Source: an uncultured Pelagibacteraceae bacterium | GTDB lineage: Bacteria > Pseudomonadota > Alphaproteobacteria > Pelagibacterales > Pelagibacteraceae | Length of the DNA stretch: 52,145 nucleotides | Assembly (NCBI GenBank): GCA_905612415.1 | Contig: CAJQRW010000020.1 | Location: 1 to 52,145, forward strand | Reading direction: 5' to 3' | Part shown: positions 1-11,409 of the stretch, one piece after another | How positions within the stretch are numbered: the stretch's first letter is position 1 | How the letters are laid out: every line of letters starts with the position of its first letter | The notes under the pieces: model-generated | Databases searched by the model: none | Told to the model about the DNA's origin: nothing | The model's input: only the letters and a program-made list of their open reading frames with translations | Program-made: the position numbers and the translations under genes

Positions 1-25
1 AAATCTTAAAGAAATATATATACCA

Positions 26-826
26 ATGGCATTTTGGATAAATAAACAATATCTCAAAAAAGAAAAAACATTGTTTTTAGGTTTGTCTGCTAGTCAAGGC
101 TCAGGAAAAACAACAGTTGCAAAAATTCTAAAAATTATTTTAAAACATTTCTTTAAAAGAAATGTATGTGTTGTATCTATAGATGATTTTTACAAAACAT
201 CTGCTGATAGAAATAAAATGGCAAAACAAAAACATCCTCTTTTTAAAACAAGAGGAGTTCCTGGAACCCATGATACAAACTTAATAAAATTATTTTTTCA
301 ATCCTTGAAAAGAAAAAAATTTAAAAAGATAAAAGTGCCAAGGTTTGATAAATCAATAGATGATCGCCTTAAAAAAAACAAATGGTATATAATTAATAAA
401 AAACCGCAAATAGTAATATTCGAAGGATGGTGTGTTGGAGCAAAAGCTGGAACTAATGCTTCTTTAAAAAATCCAATAAATAATCTTGAAAAATATGAAG
501 ATAAAAAATTAATATGGAGAAAATTTGTTAATCAAAAACTTAAAAATGAATATCAAAATATTTTTTCTTTCCTTGATTATTATATTTTCATGAAGGTTCC
601 TAATTTTAAAATGGTCCTGAAATGGAGACAATCTCAAGAAGTTAAATTAAAAAAAAGTAACCAGACAAGAAAAAAAATAATGACTTATAAAGAAATAAAA
701 AGATTTGTTATGTTTTATCAAAGAATAACTTTACAAATGGTTAAAGATTTAAGCAAATCTGCAGCCGTAGTTATGCTTTTAAATAATAATCATCAAGTTA
801 AAAAAGTGTTATATAGAGATAAGTAA
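26..826 (+). CDS. P-loop kinase, D-glycerate 3-kinase-like
   Basis: 266-aa ORF with Walker A-like GLSASQGSGKTTVAK, plus SIDDFYKT and TRGVPGTHD motifs typical of the glycerate kinase/YggC family. Confidence 0.75.
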   Translation: MAFWINKQYLKKEKTLFLGLSASQGSGKTTVAKILKIILKHFFKRNVCVVSIDDFYKTSADRNKMAKQKHPLFKTRGVPGTHDTNLIKLFFQSLKRKKFKKIKVPRFDKSIDDRLKKNKWYIINKKPQIVIFEGWCVGAKAGTNASLKNPINNLEKYEDKKLIWRKFVNQKLKNEYQNIFSFLDYYIFMKVPNFKMVLKWRQSQEVKLKKSNQTRKKIMTYKEIKRFVMFYQRITLQMVKDLSKSAAVVMLLNNNHQVKKVLYRDK

Positions 827-827
827 T

Positions 828-2114
828 ATGAAATATTTAATTAAAACTGTTTTAATATTATCAATTTTTATAACCCTTAATGAATCAAACGCTAATACTT
901 TAATAGATTCTTTAGGATCTGCTTATTTAAAAAATCCTAAATTGAATGCAGAACGTGCAAATATGAGAGCTTCAATAGAAGAAAAACGAGAATCGATTAG
1001 CGAATTTTTACCAAGTGTTACAATTTCTGGTTATGTTAAAGATCTAGATAATACTGGAACAAATGGAAGTGACTCAAATTTCGAACCTACCGAAAAATCT
1101 ATGACAATTGAACAAAAACTTTTTCAAGGAGGAAGTGGTGTTGCCAATTTTAAGAAAAAAAAATACGGACAAATTCTAGCAGAGTTTTATCTTAAAAAAA
1201 TGGAACAAGAAATTCTGTTGGATGCAGCTAAAGTACATACTGAATTATTGTTAAATATAAAAAAAGTTAATATTAACTTAATGAATATAGATTTACTTGA
1301 AAGACAAGTGGAGACTGACCAAAATAGACTTGAAAAAGGTCAAATAAGTTTAACGGATTTGGCTCAGTCAGAATCGTCATTAGCTGGAGCTCAAGCTCAA
1401 TTAATTGGTGCACAAAATGATCTTGTTACCAGTAAAGCAAATTTTGAAAAAATAATTGGAAAAAAACCATCTAAGAACATCAAAAGTATAAAAAAAATTA
1501 ATCTAAATTTACCTGAAAGCTTAGCCTCATCCTACAAAATATCTAGTTCAGATAACCCTGATTTGAGAATTGCTCTTTTAGAGTTTGAACAAGCTAAATT
1601 AGATGTAAAAATTGCGGGTGCAGAGCTTTCTCCCTCCGCCACTTTGTCTTATAAGATAGCTGAGCAAGATGAAATGAGTTCAACTATAAATAAAAGAACA
1701 CAACAAAGTGTAACTGCTAGCGCATCTTGGCCATTATTTTCTGGAGGTAGCAACATATTTAATCTAAGAAAAACAAAAGAACTTAGAAATCAAAAACAAC
1801 TATTATTTGAAGATAGAAAAAAGGGTACCGAAATAGCAGTTGCCAATGCATGGTCTAGCTATCAATCTTCAAAAAGTGTGCTAGAATCAATTAGGCTACA
1901 AGTAAAAGCTGCCGAAATTGCTAATGAAGGTATAACTCAAGAATACGAGTCTGGCACCGGAAGAACCACTTTAGAAGTTATCCAATCTCGCACAATTTTA
2001 TTAAATTCAAGAATAAATCTAGCTATCTTTGAAAGAAGTTTTCTTATATCTCAATTTGATTTATTAGCAGCAGTAGGTAGACTTACAGCTAACCAGCTAA
2101 ATTTAAAAAAATAG
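828..2114 (+). CDS. tolC: TolC-family outer membrane efflux protein
   Basis: 428-aa ORF with N-terminal signal peptide; NPxLNAERANMRA and SASWPLFSGG are typical of outer membrane efflux proteins. Confidence 0.85.
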   Translation: MKYLIKTVLILSIFITLNESNANTLIDSLGSAYLKNPKLNAERANMRASIEEKRESISEFLPSVTISGYVKDLDNTGTNGSDSNFEPTEKSMTIEQKLFQGGSGVANFKKKKYGQILAEFYLKKMEQEILLDAAKVHTELLLNIKKVNINLMNIDLLERQVETDQNRLEKGQISLTDLAQSESSLAGAQAQLIGAQNDLVTSKANFEKIIGKKPSKNIKSIKKINLNLPESLASSYKISSSDNPDLRIALLEFEQAKLDVKIAGAELSPSATLSYKIAEQDEMSSTINKRTQQSVTASASWPLFSGGSNIFNLRKTKELRNQKQLLFEDRKKGTEIAVANAWSSYQSSKSVLESIRLQVKAAEIANEGITQEYESGTGRTTLEVIQSRTILLNSRINLAIFERSFLISQFDLLAAVGRLTANQLNLKK

Positions 2115-2175
2115 TCATTGCAGTTTTGTATAAAATTTATTGAGCCTTAAATTATTTATTAACAGTTGATAAAAA

Positions 2176-2190
2176 GAACAAAATGTGTAC
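2176..2190. promoter_or_regulatory. Candidate LexA-like half-site pair upstream of recA
   Basis: gaac-aaaatgt-gtac: one mismatch from the alphaproteobacterial direct-repeat SOS box GAAC-N7-GAAC (reverse of GTTC-N7-GTTC), 48 nt upstream of the recA ATG. Confidence 0.3.
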
Positions 2191-2237
2191 ATTTAAGTTA
2201 TGATTCGTTAACTCAATTTATTAAAAAAAGGTAAAAC

Positions 2238-3353
2238 ATGACAAAAAATAACTTAAAAATAGTAAAGACAGGCAAAAATCAAGAAGCAGAAAACAAAGAA
2301 AAAAATAAAGCTTTAGAAGCATCAATCAGCCAAATAAATGAAAATTTTGGAAAAGGTTCAGTAATGAAGCTTGGACAAAAGGCGGCTATGAATATAGAGG
2401 CTATATCAACTGGATCGCTAAGCTTAGATTTGGCGCTAGGAATTGGCGGGCTTCCAAAAGGAAGAGTTGTAGAAATTTATGGTCCAGAATCTTCTGGAAA
2501 GACAACTTTAGCATTGCAAGTTGTTGCTGAAGCACAAAAAAATGGTGGTATTTGTGCGTTTGTTGATGCAGAACATGCTTTAGACCCAGTCTATGCAAAG
2601 AAATTAGGTGTAAAAACTGAAGAACTTTTAATATCGCAACCAGACACTGGTGAGCAAGCTTTAGAAATTGCAGATACTCTTATTAAATCAGGATCTATTT
2701 CAGTTATAGTAGTTGATTCTGTGGCCGCATTAACGCCGAGAGCTGAATTAGAAGGAGAAATGGGAGATCATCATGTTGGTTTACAATCACGATTAATGAG
2801 TCAAGCTCTTAGAAAATTAACAGGCTCAATAGCAAACACAAACACTATGATGATATTTATCAACCAAATTAGAATGAAAATTGGTGTAATGTTTGGAAAT
2901 CCTGAGACAACATCAGGAGGAAATGCTCTTAAGTTTTATTCTTCAGTTAGATTAGATATTAGAAGAATTGGAGCAATAAAAGATAAAGAACAAATAGTAG
3001 GAAATTCTACAAGGGTAAAAGTTGTCAAAAACAAAGTTTCCCCGCCATTTAAAGTGGTTGAATTTGATCTAATGTATGGAAAAGGCATCAGCAAGGTAGG
3101 TGAATTAATTGACTTAGGTGCTAAAGCTAGCGTTGTTGAAAAAGCAGGCGCTTGGTATGCATACAAAGGTGAAAAAATTGGCCAGGGACGAGAAAATGCT
3201 AAAATTTATTTAGACCAAAATCCTAAAATTGCTGCAGAAATTGAGATGGCAATTAGAACTAAAGCAGGTTTAATTTCTAAAAAAATTGAAGACAACGAAA
3301 AAGTTGAAAAAACCACACCAGAATCAGAAAAACCAGAGTTAGACAAAAAATAA
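2238..3353 (+). CDS. recA: Recombinase RecA
   Basis: [64 protein letters not shown]; acidic/lysine-rich C-terminus. Confidence 0.99.
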   Translation: MTKNNLKIVKTGKNQEAENKEKNKALEASISQINENFGKGSVMKLGQKAAMNIEAISTGSLSLDLALGIGGLPKGRVVEIYGPESSGKTTLALQVVAEAQKNGGICAFVDAEHALDPVYAKKLGVKTEELLISQPDTGEQALEIADTLIKSGSISVIVVDSVAALTPRAELEGEMGDHHVGLQSRLMSQALRKLTGSIANTNTMMIFINQIRMKIGVMFGNPETTSGGNALKFYSSVRLDIRRIGAIKDKEQIVGNSTRVKVVKNKVSPPFKVVEFDLMYGKGISKVGELIDLGAKASVVEKAGAWYAYKGEKIGQGRENAKIYLDQNPKIAAEIEMAIRTKAGLISKKIEDNEKVEKTTPESEKPELDKK

Positions 3354-3370
3354 TAAAAACTTCGCTCTCT

Positions 3371-3399
3371 TAGAAAGGCGCTTTAAAAGCGCCTTTCTA
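3371..3399 (+). terminator. Strong inverted repeat downstream of recA, probable transcription terminator
   Basis: tagaaaggcgct-ttaaa-agcgcctttcta: 12-bp perfect stem with 5-nt loop, 18 nt after the recA stop. No long T tract follows the stem. Confidence 0.75.
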
Positions 3400-3441
3400 C
3401 ACATCTAGACATCAAACTAAAAAACTGTATTTATTAGTTAG

Positions 3442-6117
3442 ATGGCTGATAAAACATTAAAAAGTATTAGAAATTCATTTTTAAACTATTTTTCAAAACA
3501 AGATCATCAAATAATTGAGTCAAGCAATCTAGTTCCTGCCAATGATCCTACGTTGATGTTTACAAATTCAGGTATGGTACAATTTAAAAATGTTTTTACT
3601 GGACTCGAACAAAGGGAATATAAAAAGGCTACAACTTCCCAAAAATGCGTTAGAGCAGGAGGAAAACATAATGATTTAGAAAATGTTGGTTACACACCAA
3701 GACATCACACATTTTTTGAAATGTTAGGAAATTTTTCTTTTGGAGACTACTTTAAAGAACAAGCAATTTATTTTGCATGGGATTTGTTGACTAAAGAGTT
3801 CAAATTACCGAAAGAAAAGTTGTGTGTAACAGTTTATTCACAAGATATTGAATCTTATCAACTATGGAAAAAAATAGCAGGATTAAGCGAAAGTAAAATA
3901 ATTAAAATATCAACAGCAGATAATTTTTGGTCAATGGGAGATATTGGACCTTGCGGTCCTTGCTCTGAAATATTTTATGATCACGGAAGCAAACTTAAAG
4001 GCGGCCCCCCAGGAAGTCCAGAGCAAGATGGTGATAGATTTATAGAAATATGGAATCTTGTATTTATGCAATACGAACAAATCTCTAAAGATAAACGCAT
4101 TAACTTACCAAAACCATCAGTCGATACTGGTATGGGTCTCGAGAGAATGAGTGCAGTATTACAGGGAACACATGATAATTATGAAATAGATCATTTTAAA
4201 AAAATTATAAAAGCTTCATCTGAATTAACTAAGGCACCAATAAACAAAAAAACAATTCCTAGTCACAGAGTAATAGCTGACCATTTAAGAGCAAGCAGCT
4301 TTTTAATATCTGAGGGTGTTCTCCCATCCAATGAAGGAAGGGGGTATGTACTGAGGAGAATTATGAGAAGAGGTATGAGACATGCACATACTTTAGGTAA
4401 TAAAAGTTCAATCTTTTATAAATTATTTGATGTTTTGTTAAATGAGATGTCGCAAACCTACCCAGAGCTAGAGAGAGGAAAAGATTTAATTGTAGAAACT
4501 CTAAAAAATGAAGAACAAAAATTTTCTTCTATGCTTGAACGTGGTATTAAAATTTTAAACGAAAATATAGAAAAAGTTAAAAATAATATTTTTCCTGCAG
4601 ACGTAGCTTTTAAACTTTATGATACTTATGGTTTTCCTTTAGATTTAACATCAGATATTTTGAGATCTAAAAATATTAAAGTTAATGTTGATGAATTTGA
4701 AAAACAAATGGAATCAAGTAAAAATCTTGCTAGAGCTAACTGGAAAGGTTCCGGAGATAAAAATGTTGAAGAAATATGGTTCAAAATAAGGGAAGAATTA
4801 AATCCAACAGAATTTTTGGGATATGAATTTAATAAAGCAGAAGGACAGATACTAAAAATATTAAAAAATAATGTTTTGGTAAATTATGCTAATGAAGGAG
4901 ATGAAATAGAAATTATTACAAACCAAACTCCTTTCTATGCAGAATCTGGTGGACAGGTAGGGGATGAAGGAACTATTTTTACATCAAATTGCAAAATAAA
5001 GATAAAAGATACAAAAAAAAAAATGAGAGATTTACATGTTCATATTGGAATCGTTAAAAAAGGAAATATTAAAGTTTCAGAAAATGTAAATTTAGAAATT
5101 AATATAGAAAAAAGAAATAACGCAAAAGCAAATCATTCAGCTACACATTTACTTCACGCAGCTCTAAGAAGAATTTTGGGAAACCATGTTACACAAAAAG
5201 GCTCACTCGTAAGCCCTGAAAAACTAAGATTTGATTTTAGTCATAATAAACCTATTAAAAAAGATGAACTTAAACAAATACAGCAGTTAGTTAATGAAAT
5301 GATAGCTGGTTCAACTGATGTAAAAACTAGAGTAATGACACCTAAAGAGGCTGTAAATAACGGAGCTCTTGCACTATTTGGTGAAAAATATGGAGATGAA
5401 GTTCGAGTTCTTTCTATGGGTAAAGAATCTGGAAATTTTTTTTCAACTGAATTATGTGGAGGAACTCATGTCAAAAATACCTCTGATATTGGTAAATTTA
5501 AAATAATAAGTCAGTCTGCTATAGCTTCAGGGGTAAGAAGAGTTGAAGCTTTAAGAGAAAAGGAGCTGGAAGCATTTGAAAAAAGTTTAACAATTGATAA
5601 GTCAAACACGAATAAAAATTTAAAAAATCAAATAGATTTATTAAAAAATGAGATTGTAAAACTAAATGCAAAACCTAGTTTTAATACAAATCTTGAACTA
5701 AATGAAAATATAAAGAATCTTGCTAAACAATTGGAATTAATAAAAATTAAAAATATAATTAAAGATAAAGATAAAAACAAAATCAAAGATACTAAGATTA
5801 ATGACTTTACATTGCGATATCAAGTTATTACAGATCTACCGCCAAAAGAGCTTAGAAATGTAGTTGATCAAGGAAAGAAAGATATAAAAGAAGGAATAAT
5901 AATTGCATTTAGTATTTTTGAAAAAAAAATTGGTGTTGCTGTTGGTGTCACACAGGAATTGACACAAAAATTTGATGCAGTATTACTTGTAAAACAAGCA
6001 TCTAAAATATTAGGAGGCTATGGGGGAGGTGGAAGAAAAGATTTTGCTCAAGCTGGTGGACTTTTTAAAGATAAGATTGAAGTAGCTTATCAATTTATAA
6101 TAAAAAATATTAGTTAA
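3442..6117 (+). CDS. alaS: Alanyl-tRNA synthetase
   Basis: [63 protein letters not shown]-terminal [16 protein letters not shown]. Confidence 0.99.
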   Translation: MADKTLKSIRNSFLNYFSKQDHQIIESSNLVPANDPTLMFTNSGMVQFKNVFTGLEQREYKKATTSQKCVRAGGKHNDLENVGYTPRHHTFFEMLGNFSFGDYFKEQAIYFAWDLLTKEFKLPKEKLCVTVYSQDIESYQLWKKIAGLSESKIIKISTADNFWSMGDIGPCGPCSEIFYDHGSKLKGGPPGSPEQDGDRFIEIWNLVFMQYEQISKDKRINLPKPSVDTGMGLERMSAVLQGTHDNYEIDHFKKIIKASSELTKAPINKKTIPSHRVIADHLRASSFLISEGVLPSNEGRGYVLRRIMRRGMRHAHTLGNKSSIFYKLFDVLLNEMSQTYPELERGKDLIVETLKNEEQKFSSMLERGIKILNENIEKVKNNIFPADVAFKLYDTYGFPLDLTSDILRSKNIKVNVDEFEKQMESSKNLARANWKGSGDKNVEEIWFKIREELNPTEFLGYEFNKAEGQILKILKNNVLVNYANEGDEIEIITNQTPFYAESGGQVGDEGTIFTSNCKIKIKDTKKKMRDLHVHIGIVKKGNIKVSENVNLEINIEKRNNAKANHSATHLLHAALRRILGNHVTQKGSLVSPEKLRFDFSHNKPIKKDELKQIQQLVNEMIAGSTDVKTRVMTPKEAVNNGALALFGEKYGDEVRVLSMGKESGNFFSTELCGGTHVKNTSDIGKFKIISQSAIASGVRRVEALREKELEAFEKSLTIDKSNTNKNLKNQIDLLKNEIVKLNAKPSFNTNLELNENIKNLAKQLELIKIKNIIKDKDKNKIKDTKINDFTLRYQVITDLPPKELRNVVDQGKKDIKEGIIIAFSIFEKKIGVAVGVTQELTQKFDAVLLVKQASKILGGYGGGGRKDFAQAGGLFKDKIEVAYQFIIKNIS

Positions 6118-7324
6118 TAACCTTTTTAAAATTTTTATTAATAGATTCAAGGAACATATTCGTAGTTAAATATTTTGTAGAGCTACTAATTAATATAGAT
6201 AAGTCTTTTGTCATTAAACCGCTCTCAACTGTTTGAATGCAAACTTTCTCTAAATTTTTAGCAAAATTAATTAATTTTGTATTATTATCTAATTTACCTC
6301 TGTGTGAAAGACCTCTGGTCCACGCAAATATAGATGCTATAGGATTTGTTGATGTTTCTTCTCCATTTTGATGCATTCTATAATGTCTCGTAACAGTACC
6401 ATGCGCAGCTTCTGATTCGATTGTTTTTCCATCAGGTGTCATAAGCACACTTGTCATCAAGCCTAAAGATCCAAACCCTTGTGCAATTGTATCAGACTGC
6501 ACATCACCGTCATAATTTTTACACGCCCAGACATAATTTCCATTCCATTTTATTGCACAAGCAACCATGTCATCAATAAGTCTATGTTCGTATGTTATAT
6601 TATTTTTTACAAAATCTTTTTTAAATTCATTTTGATAAATTTCTTCAAATAAGTCTTTAAATCTTCCATCGTAATGTTTTAAGATAGTATTTTTGGTAGA
6701 TAAATAAACTGGCCATTTTCTATTTAGTCCAAAGTTCATGCAAGCTCGAGCAAAATCTTTAATTGATTGATCTAAATTATACATTGATAAAGCCACACCT
6801 GAACTAGGAAAGTTAAAAACCTCAAATTTTTTTACTTCTTTACCATCTGTTGAAGTCCATTTCATTTCTAGTTTACCTTTTCCAGGAACTTTAAAATCTG
6901 TAGCTCTATACTGGTCTCCAAACGCATGCCTTCCAATCACGATAGGATTAGTCCAGCTTGGAACCAGTTTTGGAATATTCCTACATAAAATAGGTTCACG
7001 AAATACTGTTCCACCTAAAATATTTCTTATTGTTCCATTGGGAGAACGCCACATTTTTTTTAACTTAAATTCTTTTACACGATTTTCATCAGGTGTTATT
7101 GTTGCACATTTAATTCCTACACCGAATTTTTGAATAGCTTTTGCACAATCAATTGTTATTTCATCGGAACTTTTATTGCGACTTTGTATACCTAAATCGA
7201 AATATTTGATGTTAACGTCTAAATAAGGAAGAATTAATTTTTTCTTTATAAAACTCCATATAATTCGAGTCATTTCATCACCATCTAGCTCAACTATTGG
7301 GTTTTTAACAACAATTTTAGTCAT
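6110..7324 (-). CDS. icd: NADP-dependent isocitrate dehydrogenase
   Basis: 404 aa; [73 protein letters not shown]. Confidence 0.98.
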   Translation of the reverse strand: MTKIVVKNPIVELDGDEMTRIIWSFIKKKLILPYLDVNIKYFDLGIQSRNKSSDEITIDCAKAIQKFGVGIKCATITPDENRVKEFKLKKMWRSPNGTIRNILGGTVFREPILCRNIPKLVPSWTNPIVIGRHAFGDQYRATDFKVPGKGKLEMKWTSTDGKEVKKFEVFNFPSSGVALSMYNLDQSIKDFARACMNFGLNRKWPVYLSTKNTILKHYDGRFKDLFEEIYQNEFKKDFVKNNITYEHRLIDDMVACAIKWNGNYVWACKNYDGDVQSDTIAQGFGSLGLMTSVLMTPDGKTIESEAAHGTVTRHYRMHQNGEETSTNPIASIFAWTRGLSHRGKLDNNTKLINFAKNLEKVCIQTVESGLMTKDLSILISSSTKYLTTNMFLESINKNFKKVIN

Positions 7325-7395
7325 TTAATTTAATTATAACAATTGAATTTACTTACTTAATATACATATTAACTAAAATTACAAAGGATATAAAG

Positions 7396-8043
7396 ATGAT
7401 AGATTTTTTACTACCAAAACTGCATAAAGAAGGTTACAGATTTTTAGCTATAGCGGCCGCAATAACATTCATACTTTTACTACTTTCAAATTTTTTAGGA
7501 ATAATAGGTTTAATTTTAACAGTTTGGGTTTATTATTTTTTTAGAGATCCTGAAAGATTTTCAATAAATGATGAAAGCTACTTAACAAGTCCTGCTGACG
7601 GGGTAATTTCACAAATTCTTGAAACAAATGGACCTTCAGAATTAGGTTTAGAAAATAAAAAATTTACTAGAGTTAGTATTTTTATGAATGTATTTAATTG
7701 CCATGTTAATAGAGTTCCAAATTCTGGAAAAGTTTCTCAAGTGTTTTACAAACCTGGCAAATATTTAAATGCATCATTTAACAAAGCAAGTGAAAAAAAT
7801 GAAAGAAATTATGTAAATATTTTAAATTCAGATGGAGGCAATATAATTTTAGTACAAATAGCAGGATTGATTGCAAGAAGAATAGTTTGTGAAGCTAATG
7901 AAAACGACGAAGTTAAACAAGGAAGTCGATTTGGAATTATAAGATTTGGAAGTAGAGTTGATATGTATTTTGAAAAGTATAAATTATTAGTGCAAGTAAA
8001 CCAAAAAACTATAGCTGGCGAAACTCTAATAGCAAAAAAATGA
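7396..8043 (+). CDS. psd: Phosphatidylserine decarboxylase
   Basis: 215 aa; YFFRDPER, SPADGVI, RFGSRVDMYF (G-S processing region of the short proteobacterial Psd). Confidence 0.95.
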   Translation: MIDFLLPKLHKEGYRFLAIAAAITFILLLLSNFLGIIGLILTVWVYYFFRDPERFSINDESYLTSPADGVISQILETNGPSELGLENKKFTRVSIFMNVFNCHVNRVPNSGKVSQVFYKPGKYLNASFNKASEKNERNYVNILNSDGGNIILVQIAGLIARRIVCEANENDEVKQGSRFGIIRFGSRVDMYFEKYKLLVQVNQKTIAGETLIAKK

Positions 8044-8894
8044 ACGAAGATAAAAAAGAATATAAATTATTAAAAAAAAGTACTCCCGCTTCACTTTTAC
8101 CAAATGCATTAACTATTTTAGGTGTTTGCTTAGGATTAAGTTCTATTAAATTTGCTTTAGATTTAAATTATGAAATGGCAGTTATAGCCATAGGACTGGC
8201 TGCTATTCTTGACACGCTTGATGGAAGAGTTGCACGATTAATTAAAGGAACATCTAAAGTTGGAAAAGAATTAGATTCTCTAACAGACCTGATTAGTTTT
8301 GGCGTAGCACCAAGCTTCATAATGTACTTTTGGACTTTAAATAATCTTGGAAAATTAGGATGGATGTTAATATTAATTTATACTGTTTGTTGTGCTCTTC
8401 GGTTGGCAAGATTTAATTTAACTAATATTAATGAAGATGAAACATGGAAAATTAACTTCTTTGAAGGAGTTCCTTCACCAGCAGCAGCAGGTTTAGTTTT
8501 GTTACCACTTATATTAAGTTTGAGCAATATATCTGAAGTTTTATACTTAAATGAAGTAATTAATATCTTAAATTTAAATAACGTTTTTAACGTAGAAAAT
8601 ACTCAAATTATAAGTTCAATAATTATTTTAACAATTTCTGTCCTAATGGTCAGCAAAACTCCAACATATTCTTTAAAAAGAATTGTAATACCAAGAAGAC
8701 TAGGTGGTTTTTTATTACTTGGAATTGGGACTTATATAAGTATTTTAATTTATTTCACATTTGAAGTTTTGTTTTTAACAGGTCTAACGTATATTTGTTT
8801 AATTCCAGTAAGTTATTTACACCACAATCATTTAAAAAATAAATATTCTAATAAAAGTGATGATACAGAAGAAGACATAGAAGATATACTTTAA
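8040..8894 (+). CDS. pssA: CDP-diacylglycerol--serine O-phosphatidyltransferase
   Basis: CDP-alcohol phosphatidyltransferase motif DTLDGRVARLIKGTSKVGKELDSLTDLISFGVAP; ATGA overlap with psd. Confidence 0.95.
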   Translation: MNEDKKEYKLLKKSTPASLLPNALTILGVCLGLSSIKFALDLNYEMAVIAIGLAAILDTLDGRVARLIKGTSKVGKELDSLTDLISFGVAPSFIMYFWTLNNLGKLGWMLILIYTVCCALRLARFNLTNINEDETWKINFFEGVPSPAAAGLVLLPLILSLSNISEVLYLNEVINILNLNNVFNVENTQIISSIIILTISVLMVSKTPTYSLKRIVIPRRLGGFLLLGIGTYISILIYFTFEVLFLTGLTYICLIPVSYLHHNHLKNKYSNKSDDTEEDIEDIL

Positions 8895-8908
8895 TATAAA
8901 AAATTAAG

Positions 8909-9529
8909 TTGAAAAAAAATAAAATTTCCAAAAATTGGATAAACAAAAACAAAAAAGATCCATTCATTAAACAATCTAAAATCCAAGGATACAGATCTAG
9001 ATCTGCTTTTAAACTTATAGAAATTAATAATAAATTTAATTTTTTAAAAAATAATTTATCTTTATTAGATTTGGGTGCCTGTCCAGGTGGATGGTCACAA
9101 GTAGCGAGTAAAAAAATTATTAAAGGTAAAATATTATCAGTAGATATCAAGCCAATGGTAAAAATAGATACAGTAGAATTTATAAATGGCGATTTTTGTA
9201 GTGAAAATATTAATAAGAAAATATTTTCTTATTTTAAAAGCAAAATAGATATTGTTTTGTCAGATATGGCTATTAATACAACAGGGAATAAATCACTTGA
9301 TTCGTACAACACTGGCGAATTATGTTTAAAGGCAATGGATTTGGCATTACAAATTTTATCTCATAATGGAGTTTTCCTATCAAAAGTATTTATGGGGTCA
9401 ATATTTGAAGAAATTAACAAGAAGGCAAAGAGTAATTTTAAAAAAATAGTAATATACAAACCTATGGCTAGCAAAAAAGAATCTAAGGAAATATATATCT
9501 ATTGCAAAGGTATTTTAAAAGTACGATAA
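8909..9529 (+). CDS. rlmE: 23S rRNA 2'-O-methyltransferase RlmE (FtsJ/RrmJ)
   Basis: YRSRSAFKLIEINNKF, LDLGACPGGWSQVAS, VLSDMAINTTGN; TTG start. Confidence 0.93.
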   Translation: MKKNKISKNWINKNKKDPFIKQSKIQGYRSRSAFKLIEINNKFNFLKNNLSLLDLGACPGGWSQVASKKIIKGKILSVDIKPMVKIDTVEFINGDFCSENINKKIFSYFKSKIDIVLSDMAINTTGNKSLDSYNTGELCLKAMDLALQILSHNGVFLSKVFMGSIFEEINKKAKSNFKKIVIYKPMASKKESKEIYIYCKGILKVR

Positions 9530-9533
9530 GTAA

Positions 9534-10001
9534 ATGATTATTAGTAATATGATGAAAAAAATAGTTATACATTTTATTTTTACTCTCACTTATTTATTTC
9601 CTATAGAAGTTGTATTAGCAAACCAGTCAAATTTTTATAACGATGGAATATCCCTTTTTAAAATTGAACAATATGATAAATCTAAAATATTGTTTGAAAA
9701 AGATATTGTATTTAATCCTAAGAACTCAGGTTCTTATTTATATCTTGCAAAAATTTTTGATCAAAAAGGCAACGATAAAGAACAAGAAATAAACCTGATT
9801 AATGTGTTAACAATTAATCCCAATAACGATGAAGCTATCTTTATGTTAACTATGCTTAAAATTAAGCAATCTGATTATAAGAAATCAAAAGAACTAATTG
9901 ATAGATTTAAAAAAGTTTGCAATTTATTTTGTTCTAAAAATAAAGAAATAGCAGAAAAATTTAAAAAATTATCTCCGGACGATGAGAAAAATAACTATTA
10001 A
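9534..10001 (+). CDS. TPR-repeat protein, probably exported
   Basis: Hydrophobic N-terminus followed by TPR-like repeats (YLYLAKIFDQKGNDKEQEINLINVLTINPNNDEAIFML). Start may be the internal ATG at 9549. Confidence 0.6.
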   Translation: MIISNMMKKIVIHFIFTLTYLFPIEVVLANQSNFYNDGISLFKIEQYDKSKILFEKDIVFNPKNSGSYLYLAKIFDQKGNDKEQEINLINVLTINPNNDEAIFMLTMLKIKQSDYKKSKELIDRFKKVCNLFCSKNKEIAEKFKKLSPDDEKNNY

Positions 10002-10761
10002 AAAAATTTTAAGTCAAAAAAACAAATCACCAATTACTTGCTTGACCGCATATACAAAAAATATAGCTAAGATTGTAGATAAATACTGCGATATAATATT
10101 AGTAGGTGACTCATTGGGCATGGTTTTATATGGGATGAAATCAACAAGAGAGGTAAAAATTGAACAAATGATACTTCATGGTAAAACTGTAAAAGAGTTT
10201 TCTAAAAGAAGTCTTGTAGTTGTCGATATGCCTTACAAGACTTATATCAGTAAAAGGATAGCATATAAAAATGCTAGAAAAATAATTAGGCATACAAAAT
10301 GTGATGCTTTAAAACTGGAAGGTGGAAAAAATATAGCAGAAATTATAAAATTTTTAGTAAAGAAAGGTATTCCTATAGTTGGTCATATAGGCTTACTACC
10401 GCAAACTTCTAGCAATTTTAAACTACAAGGAAAAAATTCTAACCAGAGGAAAAAAATTCTAAATGATGCTATTGAAGTGTCAAGAGCAGGAGCGTTTGCT
10501 ATTGTAGTTGAGTGTGTAGTTGAAAATTTAGCAAAAGAAATTACAGAAACCATTAAAATACCTACTATAGGGATAGGCGCTTCAAGATATTGCGATGGAC
10601 AAATCCTTGTACTGGATGACATGATAGGATTATCTGATTTTTTTCCTAAATTTGTAAAAAAATATTCCAATCTAAAAAGAAACATAGAATTGTCTGTAAA
10701 ACGCTATGTTAAAGATGTTAAACTTAGAAAATTTCCTTTTAACAAAAATATATATAAATAA
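9982..10761 (+). CDS. panB: 3-methyl-2-oxobutanoate hydroxymethyltransferase
   Basis: PITCLTAYTKNIAKIVDKYCDIILVGDSLGMVLYGM, ALKLEGG, GHIGLLPQTS, IGIGASRYCDGQILVLDDMIGL. Confidence 0.96.
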   Translation: MRKITIKKILSQKNKSPITCLTAYTKNIAKIVDKYCDIILVGDSLGMVLYGMKSTREVKIEQMILHGKTVKEFSKRSLVVVDMPYKTYISKRIAYKNARKIIRHTKCDALKLEGGKNIAEIIKFLVKKGIPIVGHIGLLPQTSSNFKLQGKNSNQRKKILNDAIEVSRAGAFAIVVECVVENLAKEITETIKIPTIGIGASRYCDGQILVLDDMIGLSDFFPKFVKKYSNLKRNIELSVKRYVKDVKLRKFPFNKNIYK

Positions 10762-11409
10762 ATGAACCAAAACTTATTTGAAGCCAAATACAATGTTACA
10801 AAAAAAAATAAATTTATTGCATTTTATGAAAAAAATAAAATTTTAATATATATATTAATTGCTATAGCTGTAACAATTTTTGTATCTGCGAACTATTATT
10901 TTGCCTACAAAGAAAATAAAAAAATTTCTTTATCAGAAAAATATATCGAAGCAAAAATTTACCTTGAAAATAAAGAAAACAATAAGGCAAAAAATATTTT
11001 AAAAAATATAATATATGAAAATGATTCAACTTACTCAACCCTAGCTTTGTTTTTAATAATTAATCAAAATTTATTTCTAGATAAGATTGAACTATCAAAA
11101 TTATTTGATCATCTTATAGACAGAAATAAATTCCCAGAAGATTTGAAAAATTTATTAATTTTTAAAAAAATGTTGTTAAATTCAAATGATATTGATGAAG
11201 AAAAATTGTTAGAATCATCAAAAACCTTGTTAAACACAAATACAATTTGGAAACCTCATGTACTATTACTTATAGGTGATTATTTTTCATCTAAAAATGA
11301 AAATATTAAAGCAATAGAATTTTATAATAAAATATTTACAATTAAAAATATACCAAATGATATTTTTAATCACGCTAAATTACAAATTGCATTAATATCA
11401 AATGAATAA
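10762..11409 (+). CDS. YfgM-like membrane-anchored TPR protein
   Basis: Single N-terminal transmembrane segment plus helical repeats; immediately upstream of a BamB-like gene (YfgM-BamB context). Confidence 0.55.
   Translation: MNQNLFEAKYNVTKKNKFIAFYEKNKILIYILIAIAVTIFVSANYYFAYKENKKISLSEKYIEAKIYLENKENNKAKNILKNIIYENDSTYSTLALFLIINQNLFLDKIELSKLFDHLIDRNKFPEDLKNLLIFKKMLLNSNDIDEEKLLESSKTLLNTNTIWKPHVLLLIGDYFSSKNENIKAIEFYNKIFTIKNIPNDIFNHAKLQIALISNE

Noticed and set aside
8848-9150. 100-aa minus-strand ORF
   Set aside because: Shadow ORF antisense to rlmE.
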